From Cyclobacteriaceae bacterium (GTDB lineage Bacteria > Bacteroidota > Bacteroidia > Cytophagales > Cyclobacteriaceae), in NCBI GenBank assembly GCA_019638235.1, contig JAHBUE010000001.1, forward strand, positions 792,492 through 856,491: 64,000 nt of DNA, in the 5' to 3' direction. Numbering within the stretch: position 1 is the first letter of the stretch; the number at the start of each line of letters is the position of its first letter. A program made the position numbers and the translations under genes. Below, one piece after another: positions 25,446 to 34,903 of this stretch. The notes beneath the pieces are model-generated. The model searched no databases and was not told where the DNA came from. It saw only the letters and a program-made list of their open reading frames with translations.

Positions 25446-26201
25446 ATGACACTTAAGTTGTTGGTATTATTTTTCACTCCGCTTCTTTCCGGCTTGTTGG
25501 TTTATTTGCTGCCGGGCGGAAAAACCAAAAGTTTTCGTCTGCTGCTGGTGTTTGCGGGTGCGTACCTTTTCGGAATTACTGTGGTGCATATTCTTCCGGA
25601 ATTATACCGGGGTCATAGAGAAGTTGAGTTGATTGGCTTGTTTGTGCTTGGCGGATTTTTTCTGCAACAAATACTGGAACATTTCACTTCCGGTGTTGAG
25701 CACGGCCATATTCATACACATGAACACCCACACGCACATTCGCATCATCATGCAAGGGTATCGGCCATTGTATTATTGATAGCGTTGTGTGTACATGCTT
25801 TTTTAGAAGGAGCCATGCTGGCGCAGTCAGGTAAAATGGGTTTTCAATATGATGTAAATGCCGTGTTGTTAGGCATTGCGTTGCACCGTGCACCGGCAGC
25901 GTTTGCATTGATGACGGTTTTATCTTTTCAGCTTCACTCTAAAAACAAAGCCGTTCCGTATCTGCTCATTTTTTCTATTGCCGCACCGGTTGGTTTGTTA
26001 ATCAGTACCTACTTAGTGGAGGCGGAAATTCTTTCTCAATCCGGGTTGGTATTGCTCTATGCGTTAGTGAGTGGCAACTTCCTGCACATTTCTACCACTA
26101 TTGTTTTTGAAAGTAGCCCCGAACATCATTTCAATGCACGAAAACTTGCTGTAGCCATACTGGGTGCACTGGTAGCGGTGGCGGTAGAGTATTTTTTGTG
26201 A
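25446..26201 (+). CDS. ZIP family metal transporter
   Basis: A 251-residue membrane protein with about seven or eight helices. The ZIP core is present: VHAFLEGAML (helix IV metal site) and GIALHRAPAAFAL (helix V). The loop before helix IV is very histidine-rich (EHGHIHTHEHPHAHSHHHAR), a typical zinc-sensing or zinc-collecting loop. It probably imports zinc, iron or manganese; the metal cannot be told. Co-transcription with apbE is likely from the 3-base gap. Confidence 0.88.
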   Translation: MTLKLLVLFFTPLLSGLLVYLLPGGKTKSFRLLLVFAGAYLFGITVVHILPELYRGHREVELIGLFVLGGFFLQQILEHFTSGVEHGHIHTHEHPHAHSHHHARVSAIVLLIALCVHAFLEGAMLAQSGKMGFQYDVNAVLLGIALHRAPAAFALMTVLSFQLHSKNKAVPYLLIFSIAAPVGLLISTYLVEAEILSQSGLVLLYALVSGNFLHISTTIVFESSPEHHFNARKLAVAILGALVAVAVEYFL

Positions 26202-26280
26202 TTTCCCAATGATGTAATTCCAGTTTGGGTTTTCCAATAAAAATCCGATTTTAGAGCAGGCTCAACCTAAGAAAAACATT

Positions 26281-28194
26281 ATGTCGTATCCGTATCAAAT
26301 CAAAACATTAGAACAATACCATCAGGCTTACAAAGAAAGCATTGAACAGCCCGAAAAATTCTGGGCCGATGTAGCCTCAAGTTTTCAGTGGAAGAAAAAG
26401 TGGCACAACGTATTAGACTGGAATTTTAAAGAACCCGATGTGAAATGGTTCGAGGGAGGCAAGCTCAACATTACTGAAAACTGCCTCGACCGGCATATTG
26501 ACGAACTGGGCGATAAGCCCGCTATTATATGGGAGCCGAACGACCCGGAAGAGCATCATCGTGTGCTTACGTATAAGAACCTGCTTTTTAAAGTGAAGCA
26601 ATTTGCCAATGTGTTAAAGAACAATGGCGTAAAAAAAGGCGACCGCGTTTGTATTTATATGGGTATGATTCCCGAACTCCCCATTGCGGTACTGGCCTGT
26701 GCCCGCATAGGGGCAATCCATTCTGTAATCTTTGGTGGATTTTCATCGCAGTCCATAGCCGACCGCCTGCACGATGCACAAGCTGAGTACATCATTACCT
26801 GCGATGGCGCCTATCGCGGGGCAAAAGATATTCCGTTGAAGTCGGTGATTGACGATGCGCTTATTGCGTGTCGTTTTGTGAAGCGTGTAATTGTTTGCAC
26901 CCGCACCCGTGTACCGGTAAGTATGATTAAAGGCCGCGATGTGTGGTGGGAAGATGAAATAAAAAAAGTAGAAACACAAGGCAACCCCGATTGCCCGGCT
27001 GAAGAAATGGATGCCGAAGACATGCTGTTTATTTTGTACACATCAGGTTCAACCGGCAAACCGAAAGGAGTAGTGCACACCATAGGCGGATACATGGTGT
27101 GGTCGGCTTATACCTTTGTTAATATTTTCCAATATCAGCCGGGGCAAATTCATTTCTGCACAGCCGACATCGGGTGGATTACCGGCCACAGCTACATTGT
27201 GTATGGGCCGTTGCTGGCGGGCGCCACTTCACTGATGTTTGAAGGCGTGCCAACCTGGCCTGATGCCGGGCGTTTTTGGGATATTGTAGATAAACACAGC
27301 GTTAATATTTTATACACAGCCCCCACGGCCATTCGCAGTTTAATGAGCTTCGGTCTTGAGTATGTGAATAGTAAAAACCTGAGTTCGCTTAGCGTGTTGG
27401 GTACCGTAGGCGAACCGATTAATGAAGAAGCCTGGCAGTGGTATTATAAGCATGTGGGCAAAGAACGGTGCCCCATTGTTGATACCTGGTGGCAAACGGA
27501 AACCGGTGGCGTTATGATTTCCAACATGGCCAACATTACACCACAAAAGCCAACCTTTGCCACGCTGCCCGTGCCGGGTGTTAACCCATGCTTAGTAGAT
27601 GAAAACGGTACGGAAATTCACGGCAATGAAGTAAGCGGAAACCTGTGTATTAAAACTCCATGGCCCGGTATATTGCGCACCACTTATGGCGACCATGAAC
27701 GGTGTCGGCTCAATTATTTTTCAGCATATAACAATATGTACTTTACCGGTGATGGCTGCCTGCGCGATGTGAACGGAAACTACCGCATTACGGGCCGGGT
27801 AGACGATGTGCTTAACGTAAGTGGTCATCGTATTGGCACTGCCGAAGTGGAAAACGCCATCAACATGCACTCGGGTGTGGTGGAAAGCGCGGTGGTGGGC
27901 TTCCCGCACGATGTAAAAGGACAGGGCATTTATGCGTATGTTATTTCCGAAGGCCATCACGAAGATGCCGAACTTACGCGACTCGATATTATCCAGACAG
28001 TTTCGCGAATTATCGGCCCCATTGCCAAGCCCGATAAAATACAATTTGTGAGCGGCCTGCCGAAAACAAGAAGCGGCAAGATTATGCGCAGGATTTTACG
28101 CAAGATTGCCGAAGGCGAAACATCCAACCTGGGCGATACATCAACATTGCTTGACCCCGGTGTGGTGGAGGAGATTAAAAGCGGGGCTTTGTAG
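26281..28194 (+). CDS. acs: Acetyl-CoA synthetase
   Basis: Acs activates acetate to acetyl-CoA through acetyl-AMP. The 637-residue protein has the adenylate-forming core motif YTSGSTGKPKG, the WWQTETGG motif, GRVDDVLNVSGHRIGT at the domain hinge, and the C-terminal PKTRSGKIMRR whose lysine is the usual acetylation site that switches the enzyme off. The N-terminal ACAS region starts normally. The 79 bases upstream have no exact promoter match. No acetate permease is adjacent. Confidence 0.96.
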   Translation: MSYPYQIKTLEQYHQAYKESIEQPEKFWADVASSFQWKKKWHNVLDWNFKEPDVKWFEGGKLNITENCLDRHIDELGDKPAIIWEPNDPEEHHRVLTYKNLLFKVKQFANVLKNNGVKKGDRVCIYMGMIPELPIAVLACARIGAIHSVIFGGFSSQSIADRLHDAQAEYIITCDGAYRGAKDIPLKSVIDDALIACRFVKRVIVCTRTRVPVSMIKGRDVWWEDEIKKVETQGNPDCPAEEMDAEDMLFILYTSGSTGKPKGVVHTIGGYMVWSAYTFVNIFQYQPGQIHFCTADIGWITGHSYIVYGPLLAGATSLMFEGVPTWPDAGRFWDIVDKHSVNILYTAPTAIRSLMSFGLEYVNSKNLSSLSVLGTVGEPINEEAWQWYYKHVGKERCPIVDTWWQTETGGVMISNMANITPQKPTFATLPVPGVNPCLVDENGTEIHGNEVSGNLCIKTPWPGILRTTYGDHERCRLNYFSAYNNMYFTGDGCLRDVNGNYRITGRVDDVLNVSGHRIGTAEVENAINMHSGVVESAVVGFPHDVKGQGIYAYVISEGHHEDAELTRLDIIQTVSRIIGPIAKPDKIQFVSGLPKTRSGKIMRRILRKIAEGETSNLGDTSTLLDPGVVEEIKSGAL

Positions 28195-28257
28195 TTTGTG
28201 TAGCTAAACACACATTTTAGTCATAGCAGGAATTGTAATTTTAATTAAGTTTGAAGT

Positions 28258-28602
28258 ATGGAAATAACAGGAACAGTAGTATCGCTTTTGCCCTTGCAAA
28301 CCGGGCAGGGAAAAAACGGAACATGGAAAAAGCAGGAGTTTATCCTGGAAACGCCCGGCCAATACCCGAAAAAAGTTTGCGTTTCGCTTTGGGGCGAAAA
28401 GGTAGATGAAAACCGCCTCAACCCTGGCGACAGGATAACGGCTTCTATTAATGTTGAAAGCCGTGAGTACAACGGCCGCTGGTACACCGATGTGCGGGCA
28501 TGGAAAATCCAGAAGAGCGCACAAGACCAACGTGAGATGGCGCCCCCGCCAGACCAATCTTTTATGCCGGAGTCGAATTCAAGTGACGATTTGCCGTTTT
28601 AG
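28258..28602 (+). CDS. DUF3127 protein
   Basis: A 114-residue protein. The first 90 residues form a single OB-like DUF3127 domain (ITGTVVSLLPLQTG, ...GDRITASINVESREYNGRWYTDV). The tail is Pro/Ser-rich and ends SSDDLPF. An acidic DDLPF tip resembles the C-terminal peptide that single-stranded DNA-binding proteins use to recruit partners, so a nucleic-acid role is plausible but unproven. It follows acs by 63 bases. Confidence 0.8.
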   Translation: MEITGTVVSLLPLQTGQGKNGTWKKQEFILETPGQYPKKVCVSLWGEKVDENRLNPGDRITASINVESREYNGRWYTDVRAWKIQKSAQDQREMAPPPDQSFMPESNSSDDLPF

Positions 28603-28700
28603 TCATTAGTTGGCGAAAATTGAAAAAATTACGAGGCATTACAACCAATTGACGAAATAGTGTGTCTATGTGTCTAAAGAGATAACAAAAAGTTAAGATT

Positions 28701-29234
28701 ATGAAACGGGTTATAATGGTATTCATAGTATTGATTGTTTTGGCTTTTTCTTGTAACGACCACGAGATAGACAATACGGACACATTTGAGGTAACGGTTG
28801 CAGGAGCGAACTGCGGATTGATTTTGATAGATTTTAATGAAGGTGATTTAGGTAGAATTAAAAACATCACCGGTTCTGATTGGAGCAGGTATCGTGCCTA
28901 CAACCTGGACGATAGATTTAGTGAGATTGGACAGAAATTGATTGTATTCGTTAGAAAAACAAAAGACGATGAATTGCATCCTTGCACAACTATGGAACCG
29001 GGATACCCCTGGGTAACAGTAATAAAAGCAGAGCTTGGTGACGGTAGCACAATAACTGCCTGTAACGATACTCTGCCAACGACTGAACTTTGTGACGCAT
29101 ATTATAAAACATGGTTTTATGACAAAACAACATCATCGTGTGTACAAATTGAATATAGTGGTTGTTCTATGAAAGGATTTGAGACGAAAGAAAAATGTGA
29201 ATCTTGCAAGAACAACAATGTAACAGGAGGATGA
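28701..29234 (+). CDS. Lipoprotein with C-terminal Kunitz/BPTI-like domain
   Basis: A 177-residue lipoprotein. The signal peptide ends in lipobox LAFSC (Cys18), so it is lipid-anchored. Residues 20-120 form an unrecognised domain. Residues 121-169 match the Kunitz/BPTI pattern: cysteines at 121, 131, 147, 155, 166 and 169 with spacings 9-15-7-10-2 against 8-15-7-12-3 in BPTI, and WFYD, Y-x-GC and a Phe before the fifth cysteine in the right places. The residue at the P1 position (after the second cysteine) is Asp132, so trypsin inhibition is unlikely. Kunitz domains are rare in bacteria. Surrounding DNA is AT-rich compared with acs. Confidence 0.72.
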   Translation: MKRVIMVFIVLIVLAFSCNDHEIDNTDTFEVTVAGANCGLILIDFNEGDLGRIKNITGSDWSRYRAYNLDDRFSEIGQKLIVFVRKTKDDELHPCTTMEPGYPWVTVIKAELGDGSTITACNDTLPTTELCDAYYKTWFYDKTTSSCVQIEYSGCSMKGFETKEKCESCKNNNVTGG

Positions 29235-29327
29235 CGAGAGAAGGTTTCGCAAGGCGTAGGATGTCTATCCGACTTCTTTTTGTTATCCATCGGCAAGGCG
29301 TTTTGTTGCCAAAAAAACTAAGAACAA

Positions 29328-29999
29328 ATGACAAGAGATGAACATTTAGAATTCTGCAGGCGCTGCTTGAATCGAAAATTTGATTCTAACAGTGGCATTA
29401 TTTGTAGTTTGACAGGACAAATAGCAGCATTTGAAAAAGAATGTTGTGACTTCAAAATAGACGAGAGTGTAAAAATTGAAGTTGACGATCAAGAATTACT
29501 CGGGCATAGTGAGATTAAAGAAAAATTACCTACAGAAATCTTTGAAAAACTACGACTCGAACAAAATCTATTCGGAGCCATCATTGCTGGCTTCGGAACA
29601 GCAATTGTTTGTGCAATACTCTGGAGTGTATTTACAGTGACGCTTAAGTTCCAAATGGGTTACATGGCAATACTGGTTGGTGCTGGAGTTGGATATGTAA
29701 TGAGAAGGATAGGAAAAGGAATTGATCAGATATTTGGATTCTTTGGAGCTGGGATTTCTTTGTTTGGTTGTTTGCTTGGTAATTTTTTAAGCATAATCGG
29801 GTTTATTGCAATAGCAAACGACTTAGGCTTTTTGGAGACATTAATACTTTTTGACTACAGCCAATTGACAAATGTGATGTCGGAAACGTTTGATATTCGG
29901 GATTTTATTTTTTATGCGATAGCTATAATTACAGGCTATAAATTAGCGATGAGATCAGTAACTGAAAAGGATGTAAAGACATTTAAGAAAAATTTATAA
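29328..29999 (+). CDS. Membrane protein with N-terminal cysteine cluster
   Basis: A 223-residue protein. Residues 1-45 hold CRRC (10-13), Cys26 and Cys39-Cys40, which looks like a small zinc-binding module. From about residue 80 come four or five hydrophobic helices, including a GAGVGYVMRRIGKG loop. I know similar Bacteroidota proteins with this head, but no function. It is AT-rich like the Kunitz gene before it. The terminator at 30065 closes it. Confidence 0.7.
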   Translation: MTRDEHLEFCRRCLNRKFDSNSGIICSLTGQIAAFEKECCDFKIDESVKIEVDDQELLGHSEIKEKLPTEIFEKLRLEQNLFGAIIAGFGTAIVCAILWSVFTVTLKFQMGYMAILVGAGVGYVMRRIGKGIDQIFGFFGAGISLFGCLLGNFLSIIGFIAIANDLGFLETLILFDYSQLTNVMSETFDIRDFIFYAIAIITGYKLAMRSVTEKDVKTFKKNL

Positions 30000-30064
30000 A
30001 CCAGTTAGATTTTTTTTTGGGATAACTTGAAACGGGTTATAGCAGAACGCCAAAACAGCCAACA

Positions 30065-30096
30065 AAAAACCCTGATGAATTTTCGTCAGGGTTTTT
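30065..30096. terminator. Bidirectional terminator between a membrane-protein gene and nrdA
   Basis: Stem aaaaaccctga (30065-30075) and tcagggttttt (30086-30096) with a 10-base loop. The A and T tracts on either side let it work in both directions: after the gene ending at 29999 and after nrdA, which ends at 30121 on the other strand. Confidence 0.8.
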
Positions 30097-30120
30097 ATTT
30101 TGAGTTGAATCAGTCAATAA

Positions 30121-32562
30121 TTAACTGCCGCACGCTTCGCAGGCATCCGGGTTATCGAGCGAACATGCCATATCCGACATTTTTTGTTCGTAGTCGGCTG
30201 CCTTGTTGTACGCCAATTCTTGTTGCGGTACCGGCTTTGTTTCGGCAACGGTAGCGCCAACTGTTGCTTCGGCAGTAACGGTTTGCTGCATGGCCGACTT
30301 ATCAAGGGTAAACTTGATAGCATCAGCCGCAGCAGTTGAGCGCAGGTAGTACATACCGGTTTTCAATCCTTTTTTCCACGCATAGAAGTGCATGGAAGTA
30401 AGCTTGCCGAAGTTCGGGTCTTTCAGGTGTATGTTCAAACTTTGCGACTGGCAGATGTACGCACCACGGTCAGCCGACATATCAATAATGGCCTTTTGAG
30501 AAATTTCCCAAACGGTTTTATAAATGTCTTTGATGTTTTGCGGTATTTCCGGAATAGGTTGTACCGAACCATTGGTAGCGATGAGCTTCTGGCGCATCGT
30601 TTCATTCCACAAACCGAGGTCAATCAGGTCTTTCATCAAATGCTTGTTGGCAATGATAAATTCACCTGAAAGTGTTCTGCGTGTGTAGATGTTTGTTGTA
30701 TATGGCTCAAAGCATTCGTTGTTACCCAAAATCTGCGAAGTAGAGGCCGTAGGCATCGGGGCTAACAACAGCGAGTTGCGCACACCGTGCTTTTTCACAT
30801 CTTGCTTCAGTTGCTCCCAGTTCCAGCGATTACTCATAGGTGTAACGCCCCACATATCAAACTGGAAAATTCCTTTTGATACGGGCGAACCTTTAAAAGT
30901 TTCGTATGCGCCATGAACTTTTGCCAGCTCCATAGAAGCCTCCATCGCACCGAAGTAAATCGTTTCAAAAATATCTTCATTCAACCTGCGTGCTTCTTCC
31001 GAATCGAACGGCATACGCAACATGATGAAGGTATCGGCTAATCCCTGCACGCCTAAGCCAATGGGGCGGTGGCGCATATTGGAATTTCTGGCTTCTTCTA
31101 CCGGATAGTAGTTTACATCAATAACCTTGTTCAGGTTACAGGTAATTACTTTGGTAATTTCGTATAGTTTCTGGTGGTCGAACTTACCCTCTTCGGTTAC
31201 AAATTTTGGCAATGCCAATGAAGCGAGGTTACATACGGCCACTTCATCTTTGGAAGTGTACTCAATAATTTCGGTACACAGGTTACTCGATTTTATTGTG
31301 CCTAAGTTTTTCTGGTTTGATTTCCTGTTGGCAGAATCCTTGTAAAGAATGTAAGGCGTTCCGGTTTCAATTTGCGACTCAAGAATTTCAAACCATAAAT
31401 CCTGCGCTTTTATTTGCTTGCGTGCCCTGCCTTCTTTCTCATACTTATCATACAGGCGTTCAAATTCTTCTCCCCACACATCGGCTAAGCCGGGCGCTTC
31501 ATTAGGGCAGAAGAGCGACCACATTTCATTATTTTCTACGCGCTGCATGAACAAATCCGGAATCCACATGGCATAGAACAAATCGCGTGCACGCATTTCT
31601 TCCTTACCGTGATTTTTCTTCAGGTTAAGAAAATCAAATACATCGGCATGCCACGGTTCCAAATACATGGCAAAACTTCCTTTGCGTTTTCCGCCTCCCT
31701 GATCAACATACCGGGCAGTCATGTCGAAATTGCGGAGCATGGGCACAATACCGTTTGATGTTCCGCCTGTTCCTTTAATATAAGAGCCTTTTGCGCGAAC
31801 GTTGTGTATGCTCAACCCAATACCGCCAGCCGATTGCGAAATTTTTGCGCATTGCTTCAGCGTATCATAAATACCATCAATGCTGTCATCCTGCATGGTG
31901 AGCAGGAAGCACGATGATAACTGCGGCTTGGGTGTGCCGGCATTAAACAATGTAGGCGTTGCATGCGTAAACCATTTTTCCGAAAGCAGGTTGTAGGTTT
32001 CGATGGCTGCCGGAATATCCTCGCCATGAATGCCTACCGCTACACGCATAAGCATGTGTTGGGGGCGTTCTACAATCTTACCATCAATCTTCATCAGGTA
32101 CGAGCGCTCAAGGGTTTTAAAGCCGAAGTAGTCGTAGCTGAAATCGCGGTCGTAAAGAATAGCCTCATCCAGTTCAGCGGCATGGCTGCGCACTATTTTC
32201 CAGGTTTCCTTGGAAATAAGCGGTGCGTTTTCTCCTGTTTTAGGATCAACATACGTGTACAAGCGCTTCATGGTGTTGGAAAAAGACTTGCTCGTAACCT
32301 TGTGCAGGTTGGACGTTGCCAAACGGGCAGCCAACTTAGCGTAGTCAGGATGTTTGGTGGTCAGCGTTGCGGCAATTTCCGCAGCAAGGTTGTCCAACTG
32401 GATCGTGCTTACGCCATCATACAAACCATTAATCACCTTCATGGCAATCTCTACCGGGCTGATATACTTGGTATCCAGGCCGTAGCAGAGCTTTTCAATG
32501 CGAGCGGTGATTTTGTCAAACTTTACGGACTCTCTGCGTCCGTCTCTCTTTATGACAAGCAT
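30121..32562 (-). CDS. nrdA: Class I ribonucleotide reductase, large subunit
   Basis: NrdA reduces ribonucleotides to deoxyribonucleotides together with NrdB. The 813-residue protein has an N-terminal ATP-cone ([18 protein letters not shown], about 1-90), which gives dATP control of activity. It then carries the catalytic barrel with LSSCFLL, NLCTEI and the [10 protein letters not shown] loop, and a C-terminal CEAC pair at the tail for reduction by thioredoxin. Sequence character is close to the eukaryote-like class Ia group. nrdB lies 54 bases upstream in the same operon. Confidence 0.96.
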   Translation of the reverse strand: MLVIKRDGRRESVKFDKITARIEKLCYGLDTKYISPVEIAMKVINGLYDGVSTIQLDNLAAEIAATLTTKHPDYAKLAARLATSNLHKVTSKSFSNTMKRLYTYVDPKTGENAPLISKETWKIVRSHAAELDEAILYDRDFSYDYFGFKTLERSYLMKIDGKIVERPQHMLMRVAVGIHGEDIPAAIETYNLLSEKWFTHATPTLFNAGTPKPQLSSCFLLTMQDDSIDGIYDTLKQCAKISQSAGGIGLSIHNVRAKGSYIKGTGGTSNGIVPMLRNFDMTARYVDQGGGKRKGSFAMYLEPWHADVFDFLNLKKNHGKEEMRARDLFYAMWIPDLFMQRVENNEMWSLFCPNEAPGLADVWGEEFERLYDKYEKEGRARKQIKAQDLWFEILESQIETGTPYILYKDSANRKSNQKNLGTIKSSNLCTEIIEYTSKDEVAVCNLASLALPKFVTEEGKFDHQKLYEITKVITCNLNKVIDVNYYPVEEARNSNMRHRPIGLGVQGLADTFIMLRMPFDSEEARRLNEDIFETIYFGAMEASMELAKVHGAYETFKGSPVSKGIFQFDMWGVTPMSNRWNWEQLKQDVKKHGVRNSLLLAPMPTASTSQILGNNECFEPYTTNIYTRRTLSGEFIIANKHLMKDLIDLGLWNETMRQKLIATNGSVQPIPEIPQNIKDIYKTVWEISQKAIIDMSADRGAYICQSQSLNIHLKDPNFGKLTSMHFYAWKKGLKTGMYYLRSTAAADAIKFTLDKSAMQQTVTAEATVGATVAETKPVPQQELAYNKAADYEQKMSDMACSLDNPDACEACGS

Positions 32563-32616
32563 TTCAATAGGGTTGTTTAAAAAGTTTAAAAAATGGTGAA
32601 AAGTGTTTTGAAGGTA

Positions 32617-33606
32617 TTAAAAATCTTCATCGAGTGAAAACTTTGGAGCTGAATCTTTTTCTGAGCTGTTCAACACTCCGGCTTTCTGGTATTCGGCCAC
32701 GCGTTTTTCGAAGAAATTCGTTTTTCCGCTTAGCGAAATCATATCCATAAAGTCGAACGGATTGGTTGCTCCGTAGATTTTTTTGCCTACCAACTCATTA
32801 AGCAAGCGGTCAGCCACAAACTCGATGTATTGGCACATCAGTTCGGCATTCATGCCAATCAGGTTCACGGGCAGGGCATCGGTAACAAACTCTTTCTCAA
32901 TATCTACGGCATCTTTAATAACATCAATTATGGTTTGTTCGGGCAACTTACCGATTACGTGCTTAGTATACAGGTGGCAGGCGAAATCGCAATGCAGACC
33001 TTCATCCCTGGAAATCAGTTCGTTAGAGAAGCTCAGGCCTGGCATCAGGCCGCGTTTCTTCAACCAGAAAATAGAACAGAACGAGCCGGAGAAGAAAATA
33101 CCTTCAACAGCAGCAAAGGCAATGAGGCGCTCCTGGAAGTTTCCTTTATCAATCCAGCGTAAAGCCCATTCGGCCTTTTTCTTCACACAGTCCATTGTTT
33201 CAATGGCGTGGAAGAGCATATCTTTTTCTTTAGGGTCCTTTACATACGTGTCTATTAATAGAGAGTATGTTTCGGAGTGGATGTTTTCAATGGCTATCTG
33301 AAAACCGTAAAAGAACTTAGCCTCAGTGTATTGAACTTCCGCTACGAAGTGCTCGGCCAGATTTTCATTCACAATGCCATCGCTGGCGGCAAAAAATGCC
33401 AACACGTGCTTGATAAAATGCCGCTCTCCGTCATTCAGGTTTTCCCAGTCGGTCAGGTCCTGGCTCAGGTCAATTTCTTCGGCCGTCCAGAAACTGGCTT
33501 CAGCCTGTTTATAAAATTTCCAGATGTCGTGATGTTGGATAGGAAACAGGACAAAACGGTCTTTGTTCTCCTGTAGAATGGGTTCGTCCGGTAAAGAATG
33601 GGTCAT
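32617..33606 (-). CDS. nrdB: Class I ribonucleotide reductase, small subunit
   Basis: The 329-residue subunit carries the di-iron centre and tyrosyl radical. The metal and radical motif ENIHSETY (Glu, His and the radical Tyr) is intact, as is [15 protein letters not shown]. The C-terminal SLDEDF tail matches the peptide that docks on NrdA. Much of the sequence ([29 protein letters not shown]) reads like eukaryotic R2. I start at the ATG at 33606; the frame to 33672 runs through the structured leader. It is the first gene of the operon. Confidence 0.95.
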   Translation of the reverse strand: MTHSLPDEPILQENKDRFVLFPIQHHDIWKFYKQAEASFWTAEEIDLSQDLTDWENLNDGERHFIKHVLAFFAASDGIVNENLAEHFVAEVQYTEAKFFYGFQIAIENIHSETYSLLIDTYVKDPKEKDMLFHAIETMDCVKKKAEWALRWIDKGNFQERLIAFAAVEGIFFSGSFCSIFWLKKRGLMPGLSFSNELISRDEGLHCDFACHLYTKHVIGKLPEQTIIDVIKDAVDIEKEFVTDALPVNLIGMNAELMCQYIEFVADRLLNELVGKKIYGATNPFDFMDMISLSGKTNFFEKRVAEYQKAGVLNSSEKDSAPKFSLDEDF

Positions 33607-33649
33607 CTTAACTGGTGGTTTTAGGGTTGTAAAAATATTTATCAGACTT

Positions 33650-33750
33650 CCACGGACGGTGTGCCGGGGCATGTACCACCGTGGTTGCCAGGTTAAAAAA
33701 TCTTAAAAAATTTACTTGTTTAACCAGAAACAAGACTCACCTCTTTCTGG
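33650..33750 (-). promoter_or_regulatory. nrdBA leader with competing inverted repeats
   Basis: Three inverted repeats lie in the putative leader: ccacgg/ccgtgg (33650-33655, 33679-33684), ggttaaa/tttaacc (33691-33697, 33719-33725) and ccagaaa/tttctgg (33724-33730, 33744-33750). The last two share bases 33724-33725, so the two stems cannot both form fully. No known riboswitch signature or NrdR box was recognised. The rest of the 444-base gap 33607-34050 holds the promoters listed separately and only a 26-codon frame at 33777. Confidence 0.35.
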
Positions 33751-33764
33751 CCTGTGTAAGCGTA

Positions 33765-33795
33765 CAAATATTTGAAATGAAGCTAACAAATCAAA
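33765..33795 (-). promoter_or_regulatory. Predicted nrdB promoter (-33 and -7)
   Basis: On the minus strand, TTTG (33795-33792) is followed after 19 bases by AATATTTG (33772-33765). The second differs from TAnnTTTG in its first base only, and the spacing is right. Transcription from about 33758 would leave a leader of about 150 bases. Confidence 0.45.
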
Positions 33796-33960
33796 AGGCG
33801 CGCGAGGGCCAAAAATTCAGTTTTCATGCTGAATTTGCATATTTCGAAGGTTTATAAATGGTTGTGTTTTAGGTGGTTGATGGGGCCTTTCAATGCTCTG
33901 CTTTCACTTAAAATGGCCACGAAAAATTTTTTTATTTTTTTTCGAACTCCCAAACAACCC

Positions 33961-33968
33961 TATTTTTG
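33961..33968 (+). promoter_or_regulatory. Possible upstream rplU promoter, -7 element
   Basis: TATTTTTG matches TAnnTTTG exactly and would start transcription about 75 bases ahead of rplU. It is less convincing than the closer element at 34022. Confidence 0.3.
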
Positions 33969-34021
33969 GGGTTAACCGGCCAAATTCAGATTTCAGGGTT
34001 CTGAAATGTCATTTCTTTTTC

Positions 34022-34035
34022 TACCTTTGCAGTCC
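34022..34035 (+). promoter_or_regulatory. rplU promoter, TAnnTTTGCAGYCC type
   Basis: TACCTTTG (34022-34029) is a perfect -7 element, followed by CAGTCC and then a TTTTTGAAAA tract before the ATG at 34051. The same start module precedes rplS and, in part, rpsP. The leader would be about 15 bases. Confidence 0.65.
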
Positions 34036-34050
34036 AATTTTTGAAAAGCT

Positions 34051-34359
34051 ATGTATGCAGTTGTAAACATTGCCGGAACACAGTTCAAAGTGGCTAAAGA
34101 CCAGTATATCTACGCTCCCAAGCTGGAGGGAGAAGCCGGATCAAGTGTAGACTTCGATCAGGTGCTTCTGCTTGACCGTGGCGGGAAGGTAGAAATTGGC
34201 GCCCCTACTGTTGAAGGCGCGAAGGTATCGGGTAAGATACTGGAGCACGTAAAAGGCGATAAGGTAATTGTCTTTAAAAAGAAGCGTAGAAAGGGCTATA
34301 CTGTGAAAAACGGTCATCGCCAACAATACACGAAAGTTCAGATTGAAAGCATCGGGTAA
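34051..34359 (+). CDS. rplU: Ribosomal protein bL21
   Basis: A 102-residue 50S protein that binds 23S rRNA. It starts MYAVVNIAGTQFKV, and ends with the family motif KKKRRKGYTVKNGHRQQYTKVQI. Length is normal. It is followed by rpmA after 48 bases, the standard order. Confidence 0.97.
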   Translation: MYAVVNIAGTQFKVAKDQYIYAPKLEGEAGSSVDFDQVLLLDRGGKVEIGAPTVEGAKVSGKILEHVKGDKVIVFKKKRRKGYTVKNGHRQQYTKVQIESIG

Positions 34360-34370
34360 TTAACCAGGCG

Positions 34371-34397
34371 AAATCGTAAATCTAAAATCGTAAATCT
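34371..34397 (+). repeat. Short tandem repeat in the rplU-rpmA spacer
   Basis: Two copies of aaatcgtaaatct (34371-34383 and 34385-34397) make up most of the spacer. A similar gaaatct wording occurs ahead of psd (7511-7545). It looks like simple-sequence filler. Confidence 0.5.
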
Positions 34398-34407
34398 GAA
34401 ATAGATT

Positions 34408-34671
34408 ATGGCACATAAAAAAGGTGAAGGTAAAGTAAAGAACGGCCGTGAATCGGAAAGCAAACGATTGGGCGTTAAGGTATTTGGTGGTCAGAAAGTG
34501 ATTGCCGGTAATATTATTGTGCGTCAGCGCGGCACCAAACATCACCCGGGCAAAAACGTAGGGCTGGGTAAAGACCACACCCTGTTTGCCCTTACAAATG
34601 GTGTGGTGGTGTTCAAAAAAGGCCGCGAAAACAGGTCATTTGTATCGGTTGAGCCGGTAGCGGAGGCGTAG
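34408..34671 (+). CDS. rpmA: Ribosomal protein bL27
   Basis: An 87-residue 50S protein whose N-terminal tail reaches the peptidyl-transferase centre. It begins [16 protein letters not shown], without the cleaved leader found in Firmicutes, and carries the signature [26 protein letters not shown]. Co-transcribed with rplU and followed by a terminator. Confidence 0.97.
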   Translation: MAHKKGEGKVKNGRESESKRLGVKVFGGQKVIAGNIIVRQRGTKHHPGKNVGLGKDHTLFALTNGVVVFKKGRENRSFVSVEPVAEA

Positions 34672-34710
34672 CATCCATACTCTTAAAATAAAAATAGTAG
34701 GAAAATCAAG

Positions 34711-34741
34711 AGCCTCCCTGAGCAATTCGGGGAGGCTTTTT
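34711..34741 (+). terminator. rplU-rpmA terminator
   Basis: Stem agcctccc (34711-34718) and gggaggct (34730-34737) with an 11-base loop and a T run (34738-34741, then GTTTG). It ends the ribosomal-protein operon and separates it from susC. Confidence 0.8.
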
Positions 34742-34903
34742 GTTTGTTTAAGGATTGCTAAAAAAGGCAATTATTATTTGGCTGATTTTCAACCATTTAG
34801 GAACTTCCTTTCGCATAAGGAAAAAATTACAAAACTTCCTTTTCTATCCTCGGAATTAATGCGTTAACTTAGGGCATCTAATTATTCATTAAACCTAAAC
34901 TAT

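Noticed and set aside
26811..27095. Reverse frame opposite acs
   Set aside because: Shadow of the adenylation motif; no start signal or family likeness.
30027..30254. 75-codon plus-strand frame over the terminator and the nrdA tail
   Set aside because: It crosses the terminator stem and is antisense to the conserved NrdA C-terminus.
33640..33760. Cobalamin or other known riboswitch ahead of nrdB
   Set aside because: None of the conserved core words of riboswitch classes known to me could be found.
33777..33857. 26-codon plus-strand frame between nrdB and rplU
   Set aside because: Too short, no family likeness, and it starts inside the predicted nrdB promoter on the other strand.
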